Below the pieces are notes generated by a model. That model searched no databases. It was not told where the DNA came from and saw only the letters and a program-made list of their open reading frames with translations. The position numbers were made by a program, and so were the translations under genes. Of a stretch of DNA of 64,000 bases, positions 22,837 through 33,305 are shown piece by piece. The stretch covers positions 26,681 to 90,680 of the forward strand of contig NZ_KI519424.1 in the NCBI RefSeq assembly GCF_000482465.1, written 5' to 3'. Source of the DNA: Runella limosa DSM 17973 (lineage in GTDB: Bacteria; Bacteroidota; Bacteroidia; Cytophagales; Spirosomataceae). Position 1 is the first letter of the stretch. Every line of letters begins with the position of its first letter.

Positions 22837-24549
22837 TTAGATATTTCCTTTTTTGCGTTCCTTCACGGCGAAGTCAACGGCGCGGGCCGTTAGCGCCATG
22901 TAGGTAAGCGATGGGTTGACGCACGAAGCAGATACCATACAAGCACCGTCGGTAACGAAAACGTTTTTGCAAGCGTGTACTTGGTTGTTTCCGTTCAATA
23001 CCGAAGTTTTAGGGTCGCGGCCCATACGAGCAGTACCCATTTCGTGAATCGCCATTCCGAGCCATGAGCCACGGTCGTATGATTTTACGTTTTTCACGCC
23101 CGCTTTTTCAAGCATTTCGGCGGCGTCATTGGCCATATCGACGCGCATTTTCTTCTCATTTTCTTTGAGTTCGGCGTCAAATACCACCAATGGCATACCC
23201 CATTTGTCTTTTTCTTTCGTATCTAAGTACATGCGGTTTTCGTGGTAAGGCAATGTTTCGCCAAAACCACCCAAGCCCATGCTCCAAGGCCCTGGTTTGG
23301 TCAATTCCTCTTTGAAGTCAGCACCAAAGCTCAATTCGGCCACGTTGCGTTGCCAACTAGCACGGCTTCCGCCACCTTGGTAACCAAATCCGCGTAAGTA
23401 ATCGCGTTTGTCGTTGCCGATGTTGCGGTAACGTGGAACGTAGATACCGTTGGCGCGGCGACCGAAATAATATTTATCGGCATCACCTTCCCACGTACCA
23501 CTCGCTCCCGTGCGGAAGTGGTGATCCATTAAGTTGTGGCCAAGCTCACCGCTGTCGTTTCCAAAACCTGTTGGGAAACGATTTGAAGTTGAGTTTAACA
23601 ATACGGCCGTTGTGCCAAGTGCCGAACCGCAAACAAAAATCAAGTTGGCGTTGAAGATGCGTTCTTCAAGCGTCACGGCGTCAACCACGCGCACGCCCGT
23701 TGCTTTTTTCTTGTTTTCGTCGTAAATCAAGTTGGTGACAACTGAGTCGGGACGAAGGGTCAATTTACCCGTTTTCGCGGCCAATGGCAACGTACACGAT
23801 TGGCTACTGAAATACGCGCCAAACGGACAACCCAAAGCGCATTTGTTACGGTATTGGCAAGCAGCGCGGCCGTTATCCACCATAAATTGTGTTGGCTTTG
23901 TCAAGTTTGCCACGCGCCCGATGGTCATTGTACGGCCAGGGAAATCTTTTTCAATGCGTTTACGAACTTCTTTTTCAACGCAATACATTTCCATCGGTGG
24001 CAAAAACTCGCTATCAGGAAGCTGAGGAAGACCTAGTTTTTCTCCCGAAATCCCCGCGATTTTTTCTACGTAACTGTACCAAGGAGCAATGTCTTTGTAA
24101 CGAATGGGCCAGTCAACGGCAATGCCATCTTTGAGGTTGGCTTCAAAGTCGATGTCACTCAAACGGTACGATTGACGCCCCCACATGATGGATTTTCCCC
24201 CTACAATGTTGGGACGGTACCAGTCGAAGCGCTTCACTTCTTTGTACAACGAATCAGAGTCGTTCATCCAATACTTTTCCGACATCTCGTTGTACGGATA
24301 ATCGCGGCTCAATTTTGGGTGCGTTTCTTTTTGCTCTACCGTGAGGCGACCGTTGTATTTGGTTTGCCAAGGGTCTTTCATGGCATTTTCGTAGCCCGTT
24401 ACGTGGTCTAATTTATGCCCTTTTTCGAGCATCAAAACGCGTAAACCTTTTTCGGTGAGTTCTTTGGCAGCCCAGCCACCGCTCACCCCCGAACCCACAA
24501 CGATTGCGTCGTAGGTCATTTCTTTTTGTGCATCTATATTTAAGTACAT
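22837..24549 (-). CDS. GMC oxidoreductase, gluconate dehydrogenase-like large subunit
   Basis: A 570-residue FAD enzyme. The dinucleotide motif IVVGSGVSGGWAAKELTEKG is at about 16-35. The substrate-side His lies in the C-terminal AIHEMGTARMG segment, and NVFVTDGACMVSASCVNPSL closes the FAD domain. A cysteine cluster, CQYRNKCALGCPFGAY, is typical of the membrane-bound gluconate/sorbitol dehydrogenase large subunit. The preceding gene encodes the small subunit-3-like partner, 64 bp away. Together they probably oxidise a sugar or sugar acid in the periplasm. No cytochrome subunit is adjacent. Confidence 0.88.
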   Translation of the reverse strand: MYLNIDAQKEMTYDAIVVGSGVSGGWAAKELTEKGLRVLMLEKGHKLDHVTGYENAMKDPWQTKYNGRLTVEQKETHPKLSRDYPYNEMSEKYWMNDSDSLYKEVKRFDWYRPNIVGGKSIMWGRQSYRLSDIDFEANLKDGIAVDWPIRYKDIAPWYSYVEKIAGISGEKLGLPQLPDSEFLPPMEMYCVEKEVRKRIEKDFPGRTMTIGRVANLTKPTQFMVDNGRAACQYRNKCALGCPFGAYFSSQSCTLPLAAKTGKLTLRPDSVVTNLIYDENKKKATGVRVVDAVTLEERIFNANLIFVCGSALGTTAVLLNSTSNRFPTGFGNDSGELGHNLMDHHFRTGASGTWEGDADKYYFGRRANGIYVPRYRNIGNDKRDYLRGFGYQGGGSRASWQRNVAELSFGADFKEELTKPGPWSMGLGGFGETLPYHENRMYLDTKEKDKWGMPLVVFDAELKENEKKMRVDMANDAAEMLEKAGVKNVKSYDRGSWLGMAIHEMGTARMGRDPKTSVLNGNNQVHACKNVFVTDGACMVSASCVNPSLTYMALTARAVDFAVKERKKGNI

Positions 24550-24613
24550 GGGAATCTAAATTTGAAACTACTGGATAGATAAATGAGAGCGTATCAATTC
24601 GGCATTGCTCGAA

Positions 24614-25144
24614 TTAAAGTGCCCAGGCTTTTTGTCCTGGTTTTAGCGGAACACATCCTTCAAAACGTCCAGGAATTGGTAAATACTCAAGTGCTTTTGT
24701 CGCGCCCACTTCCGAAGTGAAATACCCTGTCACGGTCAACTCTTTCATGCGTAAGAAAAACGCTTTATCATTGGTAGTGAGTGATTTAACAGCTTGAATT
24801 TTTTGAGCTGCGTCGAGTTCAACAAAACTTTTTCCAAATGAAGAACGGCTATCGGTGTTCAATTTGGTAAGTCCTGCATAGAATTTTTCTTGGTCTTCTT
24901 TAGGGAAACAATCGCGCATCACACGCACGATAAATTTCTCTACACCAGCGGCTTTGGCACCTGGGGTAGAAGTGGTTGGGATGATGACATCGGCTAATTC
25001 AGAAAGAAAAGCTTCTTGTTCTGCACTCACGGGAACGCTTTCGCCGAAATTCGTTTTTTCTCCGAGCACTCCAGCCATGGCGGGTGCGGAGATCATGCCC
25101 CCTAAAAGGAGAGCAACGTGCTGTATAGCATCTCTACGGTTCAT
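24614..25144 (-). CDS. Gluconate 2-dehydrogenase subunit 3-family protein
   Basis: A 176-residue protein. MNRRDAIQHVALLLGGMISA is a twin-arginine signal. The mature part has LSELADVIIPTTSTPGAKAAGV and FIVRVMRDCF, hallmarks of the subunit 3 family, which helps export the folded flavoprotein. It is upstream of and co-directional with the GMC subunit. Confidence 0.87.
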   Translation of the reverse strand: MNRRDAIQHVALLLGGMISAPAMAGVLGEKTNFGESVPVSAEQEAFLSELADVIIPTTSTPGAKAAGVEKFIVRVMRDCFPKEDQEKFYAGLTKLNTDSRSSFGKSFVELDAAQKIQAVKSLTTNDKAFFLRMKELTVTGYFTSEVGATKALEYLPIPGRFEGCVPLKPGQKAWAL

Positions 25145-25227
25145 GTTTGTATCGGGTGGTTTTGTATTTATAAAGTATAAGGTAGGAATATCTTACTATT
25201 GGTCTGTGCGAAAACAATCACCAAGGG

Positions 25228-26127
25228 TTATTTTTTTGTAAAGTAATCCCACGTCGCTTTTCCAATATCGGCAATGATTTTTTCGTTGGTTGCTTCGTTT
25301 TCGGTGGAATTGGTGACAAAAATACTGATGAAGACAGGGCTGCCCGAAGGTAAAATCAGTACTCCTATATCGTTAACGGCGGCCGTGAGCCCTTCTTTGT
25401 TTGTTCCCGAAGAACCCGTTTTGTGCGCAAGTACTGTTTCTGGAGGAAGTTGGGCTCTTAGGCGGTTTTTACCCGTCTTGGTTCCTTTCATTACTTTCCA
25501 CAAAAATTCATGGCTTTTGGCAGAGAGCAATTTCTTGGTATTGAAGTAATAGGCCGTCAAAAGTTCGTTGGCAGCTTTGGGGGTTGTCCAGTTTTGGTAC
25601 TGCAATTCCCAGTTTTTTTGCATCACTTGCTCGTTGATTTTGATAGAAACATTTTTAAAACCACGTTGGAGCAAGTATTGTTCGACGAATTTTGGGCCGC
25701 CGAGTAGTTTTAGCAACAGTTCACACCCAACATTATCACTTTCAGCTACGGTGTATTCAATGATTTTGGAAAGTTCAATTTCTCCGCCGTTGGGGTGGGC
25801 ATCTCGTAGGGGACTGTACAAATCAGGAATGAGGTCTTCTTTACCAACGTTGATGGGTTGGTTTAATTTAAACTTACCCTTGTCCACTTCCGACAACATC
25901 GCTAGTCCAATGTGTAATTTAAAAACGCTTTGCATCGGAAAACGCTCATTCCCGTAAAACGACAGCGTATCAGTGGGCGTAGGCCCTAAGATAGCGACTC
26001 CGACTTTTGCTTTTTTGCCCGCGACAATTTGGCTGATTTTTTTCTTCAAATCAGGAAGCTGGGCCGAGGTAGTGAGTGAAAAAGTAACAAAAAGAAGAAA
26101 AAGGAGGCGTAAAAAGGAGGACTGCAT
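25228..26127 (-). CDS. Class A beta-lactamase, subclass A2-like
   Basis: A 299-residue periplasmic hydrolase with a signal peptide (1-22). Active-site motifs are intact: S67-VF-K70, S130-D131-N132, E166 and K236-T237-G238. The spacing happens to match Ambler numbering closely. Features such as ESDNVGCELLL and QYQNWTTPKAA are like Bacteroidota class A2 enzymes (CfxA, CblA, PER relatives). It would open beta-lactam rings. No regulator or mobile gene is next to it, so it looks intrinsic. The spectrum cannot be read from sequence. Confidence 0.9.
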   Translation of the reverse strand: MQSSFLRLLFLLFVTFSLTTSAQLPDLKKKISQIVAGKKAKVGVAILGPTPTDTLSFYGNERFPMQSVFKLHIGLAMLSEVDKGKFKLNQPINVGKEDLIPDLYSPLRDAHPNGGEIELSKIIEYTVAESDNVGCELLLKLLGGPKFVEQYLLQRGFKNVSIKINEQVMQKNWELQYQNWTTPKAANELLTAYYFNTKKLLSAKSHEFLWKVMKGTKTGKNRLRAQLPPETVLAHKTGSSGTNKEGLTAAVNDIGVLILPSGSPVFISIFVTNSTENEATNEKIIADIGKATWDYFTKK

Positions 26128-26220
26128 AGTTTATGAGTGGGTCAATGTAAACAACGCCACGAAACTAGGCAGGAAAAAGGAAAATCAAAATTAAAGGAAA
26201 TTTAGTAGTTGTATTAGTAA

Positions 26221-27033
26221 CTATTTGTCGGCTGTAAGTTTTTGCTTGATATTTTTGACAAAATCAACAGTTGTATTTGCAAGATTAGCAATTTTTTCAA
26301 AGTTAAAGTCTGTCTGTTTCAGCAAGTTAGTGATTAATGCCTCTTTTTCCTTGTCTCTGCCCCTCAAATAGAGAACATCTCTTTCTTCTTTGATGTATTT
26401 TGAGATACTATCCATAGCGTTTTTTAATTTTAGGTCTAAGTTACGCAATTGTGCTAACACTCGCAACTGATTGAAATATCTCTGTAAGGAAAAGTCGGTG
26501 TCAGTCGTTTCTTCAATGCGTTGAAGTATTTGTTTGAGAGCATTTTCGGGGTCTTCTTCTTTAAAATCTGCCAGAATGCCTAGAACAATTTCTTCAGGTT
26601 TATTCGAATTAACAAAAATCATATAGTCCATTGCCGATAATGAAAAAAGAAGATAACTGAATTTAAATCGCTCTCTTTCGATTTGTGTAGGCATCTTTGG
26701 AACTGCATTCCCCAAAAATATGACAAATTGCTTAACAGACATTTTGTATTTTCGTTCAAGCATAATGTAATACTCCGCCATTCTATAAACCATCTCAGGT
26801 TCATCGGCTACCTGGAACTCAATTTGAAGTACAAAAGTATTTCCTTGATTATCAGTCACTTTTTTGAGTACATCAGGTTTTCGTTCTTTGGTGTGCTGTA
26901 CGTCATCGGGAAGCTCTTCCATAAAAATAGCCGTGATACCCAGCACATTTTGCATGAGACTCGGTATTACGGCTTCTATGTTCTCCTTGAAGATTTTGTC
27001 GTACTGATTTGCCTGATTTTTGGTCTGCTTCAT
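26221..27033 (-). CDS. Rpn/PD-(D/E)XK nuclease-family protein
   Basis: A 270-residue protein of the recombination-promoting nuclease/transposase group. KPDVLKKVTDNQGNTFVLQI then EFQ gives the D-(x)n-E-x-Q core (residues about 53-74). The C terminus is helical and basic (KQKLTADK). The family is multicopy and mobile in many Bacteroidota, with DNA cleavage shown for E. coli Rpn proteins. No terminal repeats are seen here. A palindromic repeat lies just upstream. Confidence 0.75.
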   Translation of the reverse strand: MKQTKNQANQYDKIFKENIEAVIPSLMQNVLGITAIFMEELPDDVQHTKERKPDVLKKVTDNQGNTFVLQIEFQVADEPEMVYRMAEYYIMLERKYKMSVKQFVIFLGNAVPKMPTQIERERFKFSYLLFSLSAMDYMIFVNSNKPEEIVLGILADFKEEDPENALKQILQRIEETTDTDFSLQRYFNQLRVLAQLRNLDLKLKNAMDSISKYIKEERDVLYLRGRDKEKEALITNLLKQTDFNFEKIANLANTTVDFVKNIKQKLTADK

Positions 27034-27184
27034 GCGGCAAAACTAAGAAGAAGCATTTGTTTTTGAAAGTTGCCGTAATCACTTGGTAGCTAACCACAAT
27101 GAACACAAAGAATTGCACAAAGTTCTCAAAGCGAATGAAATCGCCTTATATTTACTTTTCTAGATTAAACACATTTAAAAAAAG

Positions 27185-27338
27185 TAGCCTCAGCGAGGCT
27201 AAATCTTAGTAGAAAAAGAGTAGCAAAGGCGATTCAAAAGCCCCATCGGGGTGACATCTTTCACCGAGCGTCGGTCGCCCAATGTTTTTTTGGGGGAATT
27301 TGATTCATTTTTCTACTAAGATGTAGCTCCTCTGGAGC
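27185..27338. repeat. Three-hairpin palindromic extragenic element
   Basis: Hairpin TAGCCTC-AGC-GAGGCTA (27185-27201), central hairpin CCCC-ATC-GGGG (27241-27251) and hairpin GCTCC-TCT-GGAGC (27326-27338). The inverted pair ATCTTAGTAGAAAAA (27203-27217) and TTTTTCTACTAAGAT (27308-27322) encloses the centre. The whole is a near-symmetric folded unit in a 500-bp gap that holds no gene. Confidence 0.7.
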
Positions 27339-27406
27339 AATGAATAGGGCTTTATATTTTAATGCGTTCAACCTGATCAAACGGTAAAGTCACTCCCACA
27401 ACCCCC

Positions 27407-27441
27407 AAAAAAACAGCCCCACCTCGCGGCAGGGCTGTTTT
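27407..27441 (-). terminator. Terminator of dnaK
   Basis: AAAACAGCCC (27410-27419) and GGGCTGTTTT (27432-27441). On the minus strand the stem runs into T7. Confidence 0.75.
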
Positions 27442-27536
27442 GCATTTATTATCATTGATAGCTGCGGGTGGTTAAGCGGTAGTCAGACTACTCACCAATG
27501 ACGCGGTCTGACTATCGTCTGACCGCGTACCCAAAA

Positions 27537-29447
27537 CTATTTTACTTCTTCGAAGTTGACAAACTCACCTTCTTGGCCGTTGCCAGCGTTGGCTTGTTGT
27601 CCAGCTCCTGCCGATGGGTCTTGTGGCGCACCTGCGTCAGCACCTGCTGCGTAGATTTCTTGCGAAGCGGCGTTCCAAGCTTCCGTGATTTTGGTCATAG
27701 CGGCGTCGATAGCGGCAGCGTTGCGGCTGCTGTGTGCGGTACGAAGCTCTTCCAATGCACCTTCGATGGCCGATTTGTTTCCTGCCGAAAGTTTGTCGCC
27801 GTATTCTTTCAATTGTTTTTCAGTGCTGAAAATCATTGAGTCAGCTTGGTTTACTTTCTCAATTTCCTCACGGGCGGCTTTGTCCGCAGCCTCGTTGGCT
27901 TTGGCTTCCTCACGCATACGTTGGATTTCGGCGTCCGAAAGACCGCTTGATGCCTCGATGCGGATTTTTTGCTCTTTGCCCGTTCCTTTATCTTTCGCCG
28001 TTACGTTCAAGATACCGTTGGCATCCACGTCGAACGTTACTTCGACTTGTGGCACACCGCGTGGGGCTGGTGGAATACCGTCGAGGTGGAAACGACCGAG
28101 GGTACGGTTTTGTGAGGCCATTGGGCGCTCACCTTGCAGCACGTGCAATTCTACCGAAGGCTGGTTGTCTGAAGCCGTCGAGAACGTTTCTGATTTTTTG
28201 CTTGGGATAGTAGTGTTGGCTTCAATCAATTTGGTGAAAACACCACCCAAAGTTTCGATACCCAATGACAACGGAATAACGTCAAGCAAGAGTACGTCTT
28301 TTACTTCACCCGTCAAAACGCCTCCTTGTACCGCAGCACCGATGGCTACTGCTTCGTCAGGGTTAACGTTTTTAGAAGGTTTCTTTCCAAAGAACTTCTC
28401 TACCTCTTCCTGAACGCGTGGAATACGCGTTGAACCACCTACCAAGATTACTTCGTCGATGTCCGAAATACGAAGACCTGAGTTGTTCATGGCGCGCTTG
28501 CAAGGTTCCATCATGCGTTGGAACAAGCTATCGGCCAATTGCTCAAACTTCGCTTTTGTTAACGAACGTACCAAGTGTTTTGGAATGCCGTTTACTGGGA
28601 ATATATAAGGTAAGTTGATTTCTGATTGCGTTGAGCTTGACAACTCAATTTTTGCTTTTTCTGCCGCTTCTTTCAAACGTTGAAGCGCCATCGCATCTTG
28701 ACGGAGGTCGATGCCCTCGTCTTTCTTAAATTCGTCGGCCAACCAGTCGATAATCACTTGGTCAAAGTCATCTCCCCCAAGGTGCGTATCTCCGTCGGTT
28801 GATTTTACCTCAAACACACCATCTCCTAGCTCAAGGATAGATACGTCGAAAGTACCACCACCTAAGTCAAAAACGGCGATTTTGATGTCTTTTCCTTGTT
28901 TGTCCAATCCGTAGGCCAAAGCCGCTGCGGTAGGCTCATTGATGATGCGTTTCACATCCAAGCCCGCGATGATACCCGCCTCTTTGGTTGCTTGGCGTTC
29001 GGCATCGTTGAAGTAAGCAGGTACCGTAATCACGGCTTCGGTTACTGTTTGTCCGAGGTAATCTTCGGCGGTTTGCTTCATTTTTGTCAAAATGTGCGCC
29101 GAAATTTGTTGAGGTGTAAACAGATGCTCACCGATACGCACGCGAGGTGTGTTGTTAGCTCCTTGTTCGACAGTATATGCAACGGTCTTTAGTTCGCTTC
29201 CTACTTCTGTGAAGCGCTTACCCATGAAACGCTTGATAGAAGAGATGGTATTGTGAGGATTGGTAATGGCTTGACGTTTTGCAGGAGCACCTACTTTGCG
29301 TTCGCCGTTTCCGTTGTCCATAAACGCTACCACCGAAGGGGTGGTGCGAGCACCTTCGCTGTTGGCAATTACGACGGGTTCGTTCCCTTCCATTACGGCC
29401 ACACACGAGTTAGTAGTGCCTAAGTCAATTCCAATTATTTTTCCCAT
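27537..29447 (-). CDS. dnaK: Chaperone DnaK (Hsp70)
   Basis: A 636-residue Hsp70. Phosphate loop [13 protein letters not shown] at residues 5-17, [12 protein letters not shown] in the middle and [10 protein letters not shown] in the second lobe define the ATPase. The interdomain linker [19 protein letters not shown] is complete, and the tail ends [11 protein letters not shown]. It folds and protects cytosolic proteins with DnaJ and GrpE, which are not in the window. The gene is monocistronic, with a sigma-54-like promoter about 96 bp upstream of the ATG. Confidence 0.99.
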   Translation of the reverse strand: MGKIIGIDLGTTNSCVAVMEGNEPVVIANSEGARTTPSVVAFMDNGNGERKVGAPAKRQAITNPHNTISSIKRFMGKRFTEVGSELKTVAYTVEQGANNTPRVRIGEHLFTPQQISAHILTKMKQTAEDYLGQTVTEAVITVPAYFNDAERQATKEAGIIAGLDVKRIINEPTAAALAYGLDKQGKDIKIAVFDLGGGTFDVSILELGDGVFEVKSTDGDTHLGGDDFDQVIIDWLADEFKKDEGIDLRQDAMALQRLKEAAEKAKIELSSSTQSEINLPYIFPVNGIPKHLVRSLTKAKFEQLADSLFQRMMEPCKRAMNNSGLRISDIDEVILVGGSTRIPRVQEEVEKFFGKKPSKNVNPDEAVAIGAAVQGGVLTGEVKDVLLLDVIPLSLGIETLGGVFTKLIEANTTIPSKKSETFSTASDNQPSVELHVLQGERPMASQNRTLGRFHLDGIPPAPRGVPQVEVTFDVDANGILNVTAKDKGTGKEQKIRIEASSGLSDAEIQRMREEAKANEAADKAAREEIEKVNQADSMIFSTEKQLKEYGDKLSAGNKSAIEGALEELRTAHSSRNAAAIDAAMTKITEAWNAASQEIYAAGADAGAPQDPSAGAGQQANAGNGQEGEFVNFEEVK

Positions 29448-29542
29448 TAGTTGTAAATTTTAAGTGAGCTTTTTAAGCCCGTTTAACAGATTTAAAGAGG
29501 GAGGGCTTTTGGCTGTTGCACCCCTCTTACGGGGCTAATATG

Positions 29543-29558
29543 TACAACGAGTGTGCCA
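29543..29558 (-). promoter_or_regulatory. Sigma-54-like promoter of dnaK
   Basis: On the minus strand TGGCAC-ACTCG-TTGTA (29558-29543) matches the -24/-12 consensus TGGCACRNNNNTTGCW except T for C in the -12 GC. This would give a leader of roughly 85 bases. Confidence 0.5.
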
Positions 29559-29727
29559 GTGAAAATTTTAAAAGCTAAAAATGACAATTTGGCAGAAAAT
29601 GCGTCGCTTTGCGTCAAATCGCGGAAAAAGGCATAACGTAAGGATTAGGCTGCCCGTCACATCGTCTTGTTTTGTCAAGCTGCGTTGGGAAAAATAGGCA
29701 GTTTTGACAGCCGTTATTCGGGCAAGG

Positions 29728-31008
29728 ATGGTGGATTTACCCAAAACTTTCTCGAAATTTGTGGCACAATTATCCGAACCGAAGATTTTGAAAGGGATTC
29801 TGTCAATTATTTGCCTGTGTGTAGCAGTAGTGAGTGTAATAGGGTGCTCAAGCGATACCCGCCAAAGTACCCGTATCCCACCACTGCCGACCGATGATGC
29901 CACGCACCGCATCAAAGTAGGGATAGATTACTTAACCACGGTCATCCGAAGAAGTCCCCGTTCGGCCGCTAATTATCACAAACGCGCCGAGCTTTACGTG
30001 GCGCTGCGCGATTATGACCGTGCACTCGAAGACATTGAAGAAGCCCTTGACATCAGCCCCAGCAACGGTCTATTTTTGTTGACGCGGGCTAGGGTTTTGC
30101 GCCAATTAAAAAAATATGACGAAGCTTTGGCCTCAGCCCGACGGGCGGAAGTTTTGCAACAAGATACGCCTGAATTATACGTGTTGTTGGGGGATTTGAC
30201 CCAACAAAAACGCCAGTTTCGACAAGCAAAATTGTATTTAGCAAAGGCGCTACAAATGGCTCCTTATGACGGAGAGGCGTATTTTTATACGGGACTGCTC
30301 GATGCCCGACAGGGCGACACGCTTTCGGGAGTTGCGTTGATGCAGCGGGCTTTGGATTTAAAGCCGCGCTTTCTTCCAGCTTACGTAGAGCTTACGACCA
30401 TTCATACCCGCTTGAGAGAATACGATCAGGCGAAGGAAATCAACAGAATTGGATTAAAGTACTTCCCCAAAGAATCACAGTTGCACTACGCTCGTGGTGA
30501 GATGTATTTCACCCAAAAACGGCTGGACAGTGCTTTGATTAGTTATCGAAAAGCCATTCATTTCGATTCTACCAATTACATGGCTGATTTTTATGCGGGA
30601 ATTATCTATTTAAAATGGAACAGTATTCCGCAAGCCATCAAGAGTTTTCAAAAAGTGCAGCGTTTCAATCCAAAATATCCGCAAATACATTTTTTATTAG
30701 GTACTGCGTATGACCGCGTTGGTAATTTGGACGGTTCTATCGAACAATACAGCCTTGCCGCCGAGCAAGATCCAACCGATTGGCGCTCCAAGGGACGGTT
30801 ATACCGCGCCCAACAACGTAAAATGTACTTAGAAACCTACGGGACGTTGCCGCCTGTTGCCCCCGAAGCCGTGGCGGAAGCCGAGGATGAAACAACCGCT
30901 CCCGAAAAGGCATTGGACCCATCGCGGGTGCAAATCGAGGTCTTGACCCCGAACCTTCAATTGAAAACAAAGGCAGATACCAGTCGAAACTTCAAAATCA
31001 AACCGTAG
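29728..31008 (+). CDS. TPR lipoprotein
   Basis: A 426-residue protein from the Met at 29728. The hydrophobic stretch ILSIICLCVAVVSVIG precedes Cys in a lipobox-like VIGC, so export and lipidation are likely. At least seven TPR units follow (residues about 70-330), for example YHKRAELYVALRDYDRALED and YVLLGDLTQQKRQFRQAKLY. The tail is Pro/Glu-rich. It is probably an envelope scaffold. An earlier Met at 29704 would only lengthen the N terminus. Confidence 0.8.
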   Translation: MVDLPKTFSKFVAQLSEPKILKGILSIICLCVAVVSVIGCSSDTRQSTRIPPLPTDDATHRIKVGIDYLTTVIRRSPRSAANYHKRAELYVALRDYDRALEDIEEALDISPSNGLFLLTRARVLRQLKKYDEALASARRAEVLQQDTPELYVLLGDLTQQKRQFRQAKLYLAKALQMAPYDGEAYFYTGLLDARQGDTLSGVALMQRALDLKPRFLPAYVELTTIHTRLREYDQAKEINRIGLKYFPKESQLHYARGEMYFTQKRLDSALISYRKAIHFDSTNYMADFYAGIIYLKWNSIPQAIKSFQKVQRFNPKYPQIHFLLGTAYDRVGNLDGSIEQYSLAAEQDPTDWRSKGRLYRAQQRKMYLETYGTLPPVAPEAVAEAEDETTAPEKALDPSRVQIEVLTPNLQLKTKADTSRNFKIKP

Positions 31009-31139
31009 AGAGGTTGGCAAAATTCAGAAAAAAGCCCAATTTTGCGCCCAAGCAATCCGTGTAGTACAAGTAGTAGATGGTTGTCGTTTAATCGTTCGCC
31101 ACTGAGGACGTGGATTGTATCTCCAAACAATTTAACAAA

Positions 31140-33095
31140 ATGTCTGAACAAATTAACATTACCTTGCCTGACGGTAGCATTCGTAAGTATGCCGCAGGTG
31201 TGTCCAGCATGGACATTGCGCTGAGTATCAGCGAAGGGCTCGCACGTAACGTGCTGGCTGCCAAAGTCAATGGACAAGTTTGGGACGCAACGCGCCCCAT
31301 TACGTCGGATGCCAACGTCCAATTGTTGACCTGGAACGATACCGAAGGGAAAGCTACATTCTGGCACTCGTCGGCGCACTTGTTGGCCGAAGCCATCGAA
31401 GCGTTGTATCCAGGAACCAAATTCGGAATTGGGCCAGCCATTGAAACAGGTTTCTACTATGACATCGACTTGGGAGGAAAAACGTTTTCTCAAGATGATT
31501 TCAAAAAAGTGGAAGACAAAATGCTGGAGTTGGCGCGTCAAAAAAATGACTATAAGCGCAGCGAAGTCAGCAAAGCCGACGCCATTACGTATTTCACCGA
31601 AAAGAACGACGAATATAAGCTGGAATTGATTGACGGATTGGAGGATGGTCAAATTACGTTTTACGAACAAGGCAGCTTTACCGACTTGTGCCGTGGACCG
31701 CACATTCCTAATACGGGTTTTATCAAAGCCGCTAAAATCATGAACGTGGCAGGTGCCTATTGGCGCGGCGACGAAAAACGTCCGATGCTGACGCGGGTAT
31801 ATGCCGTGACGTTCCCTAAACAAAAAGAACTAGACGAGTACATCCACTTACTTGAAGAAGCCAAAAAACGCGACCACCGTAAGTTGGGGAAAGAACTGGA
31901 GCTCTTTACGTTCTCCGAAAAAGTAGGACAAGGTTTGCCGTTGTGGTTGCCTAAGGGTGCGTTGTTGCGCGAGCGTTTGGAAAGCTTCTTGCGTCGGGCG
32001 CAAGTACGGGCGGGTTATTCGCCAGTTGTTACGCCGCACATTGGGGGCAAACAATTGTACATTACGTCGGGGCACTGGGAAAAATACGGAAAGGATTCGT
32101 TCCAGCCGATTCTTACGCCCGAAGAAGGTGAGGAGTTTATGCTGAAACCGATGAACTGCCCGCACCACTGCGAAATATACAAATCTCGTCCGCGTTCGTA
32201 CCGCGAATTGCCTTTGCGTTTGGCGGAATTTGGAACGGTGTATCGTTACGAACAAAGTGGTGAATTACACGGACTTACGCGCGTACGCGGTTTTACCCAA
32301 GACGATGCGCACATCTTCTGTCGCGGCGATCAAGTGAAGGATGAATTTAAACGCGTTATTGATTTAGTACAATACGTGTTCCGTTCCCTTGGTTTTGAAA
32401 ATTACAGTGCCCAAATTTCGCTTCGCGATCCCGAAAAACCAGAAAAGTACTTTGGAAGCGACGACGATTGGAACAAAGCGGAAAGCGCCATCATCGAAGC
32501 CGCCGCCGAGAAAGGCTTGAATACCGTGACGGAATTGGGCGAGGCAGCCTTCTACGGCCCTAAGCTCGACTTCATGGTGAAAGATGCTTTGGGACGCAAA
32601 TGGCAGCTGGGTACTATCCAAGTGGATTATCAGCTACCACAACGTTTTGATCTCGAATACATGGGCTCAGACGGTGGAAAACACCGCCCCGTGATGATTC
32701 ACCGCGCGCCATTTGGTTCGTTGGAGCGTTTTATCGCGATTTTGATTGAAAACACAGCGGGTAACTTCCCACTTTGGTTGTCGCCTGATCAAATTGCGGT
32801 ATTGCCAATTTCGGAGAAATACCAAGATTTTGCCAACGATGTGTTCTTACAATTACAGGAAGCAGATATTCGTGGGTACGTAGATCACCGTGATGAAAAA
32901 ATTGGTCGCAAAATCCGTGATGCGGAAGTAAACAAATTGCCGTACATGTTGATTGTGGGGGAAAAAGAACAAGAAGAACGCAAAGTGTCGGTACGTCGTA
33001 AAGGACAAGGTGATTTGGGTCAAATGCCTTTGGAAGAATTTATTGCACACTTTAAGTCAGAAGTGCAAGGAACAATCGCCACGTTTGGATCGTAA
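31140..33095 (+). CDS. thrS: Threonine--tRNA ligase
   Basis: A 651-residue enzyme from the Met at 31140 ([13 protein letters not shown]). It has a TGS domain at 1-65, an editing domain with [11 protein letters not shown], and class II motifs with the zinc-binding [10 protein letters not shown], the [13 protein letters not shown] segment and [11 protein letters not shown]. The anticodon-binding domain follows from about 550 ([12 protein letters not shown]). The frame extends 30 bp upstream, but the chosen start matches the family. It charges tRNA-Thr, including the odd tRNA-Thr at the right edge. A clear terminator follows. Confidence 0.98.
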   Translation: MSEQINITLPDGSIRKYAAGVSSMDIALSISEGLARNVLAAKVNGQVWDATRPITSDANVQLLTWNDTEGKATFWHSSAHLLAEAIEALYPGTKFGIGPAIETGFYYDIDLGGKTFSQDDFKKVEDKMLELARQKNDYKRSEVSKADAITYFTEKNDEYKLELIDGLEDGQITFYEQGSFTDLCRGPHIPNTGFIKAAKIMNVAGAYWRGDEKRPMLTRVYAVTFPKQKELDEYIHLLEEAKKRDHRKLGKELELFTFSEKVGQGLPLWLPKGALLRERLESFLRRAQVRAGYSPVVTPHIGGKQLYITSGHWEKYGKDSFQPILTPEEGEEFMLKPMNCPHHCEIYKSRPRSYRELPLRLAEFGTVYRYEQSGELHGLTRVRGFTQDDAHIFCRGDQVKDEFKRVIDLVQYVFRSLGFENYSAQISLRDPEKPEKYFGSDDDWNKAESAIIEAAAEKGLNTVTELGEAAFYGPKLDFMVKDALGRKWQLGTIQVDYQLPQRFDLEYMGSDGGKHRPVMIHRAPFGSLERFIAILIENTAGNFPLWLSPDQIAVLPISEKYQDFANDVFLQLQEADIRGYVDHRDEKIGRKIRDAEVNKLPYMLIVGEKEQEERKVSVRRKGQGDLGQMPLEEFIAHFKSEVQGTIATFGS

Positions 33096-33120
33096 AATAC
33101 AGTTTGTAACAATACTTTTT

Positions 33121-33163
33121 AAAAAGAGCCTCTTGCCCTTCTGGGTTTAGAGGCTCTTTTTTT
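33121..33163 (+). terminator. Terminator of thrS
   Basis: AAAAAGAGCCTCT (33121-33133) pairs with AGAGGCTCTTTTT, followed by further T. Confidence 0.9.
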
Positions 33164-33305
33164 GATGGAGGAGGTTTATGCTCGAAAAAAACTAACAGAA
33201 ATCTAATGACATTTGTTTTGTAAGATGAGTACCTTAGTACTGAAATGAAGGGTTCTTGCGTTACTTATAAAATGTTCTAAATCGTTCCTCAATATTGAAT
33301 TAGCC

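Noticed and set aside
27685..28413. 242-codon ORF antisense to dnaK
   Set aside because: Serine-rich shadow of a conserved gene, driven by dnaK codon use.
30957..31823. 288-codon ORF antisense to thrS
   Set aside because: Shadow of thrS and the preceding gene; no recognisable protein features.
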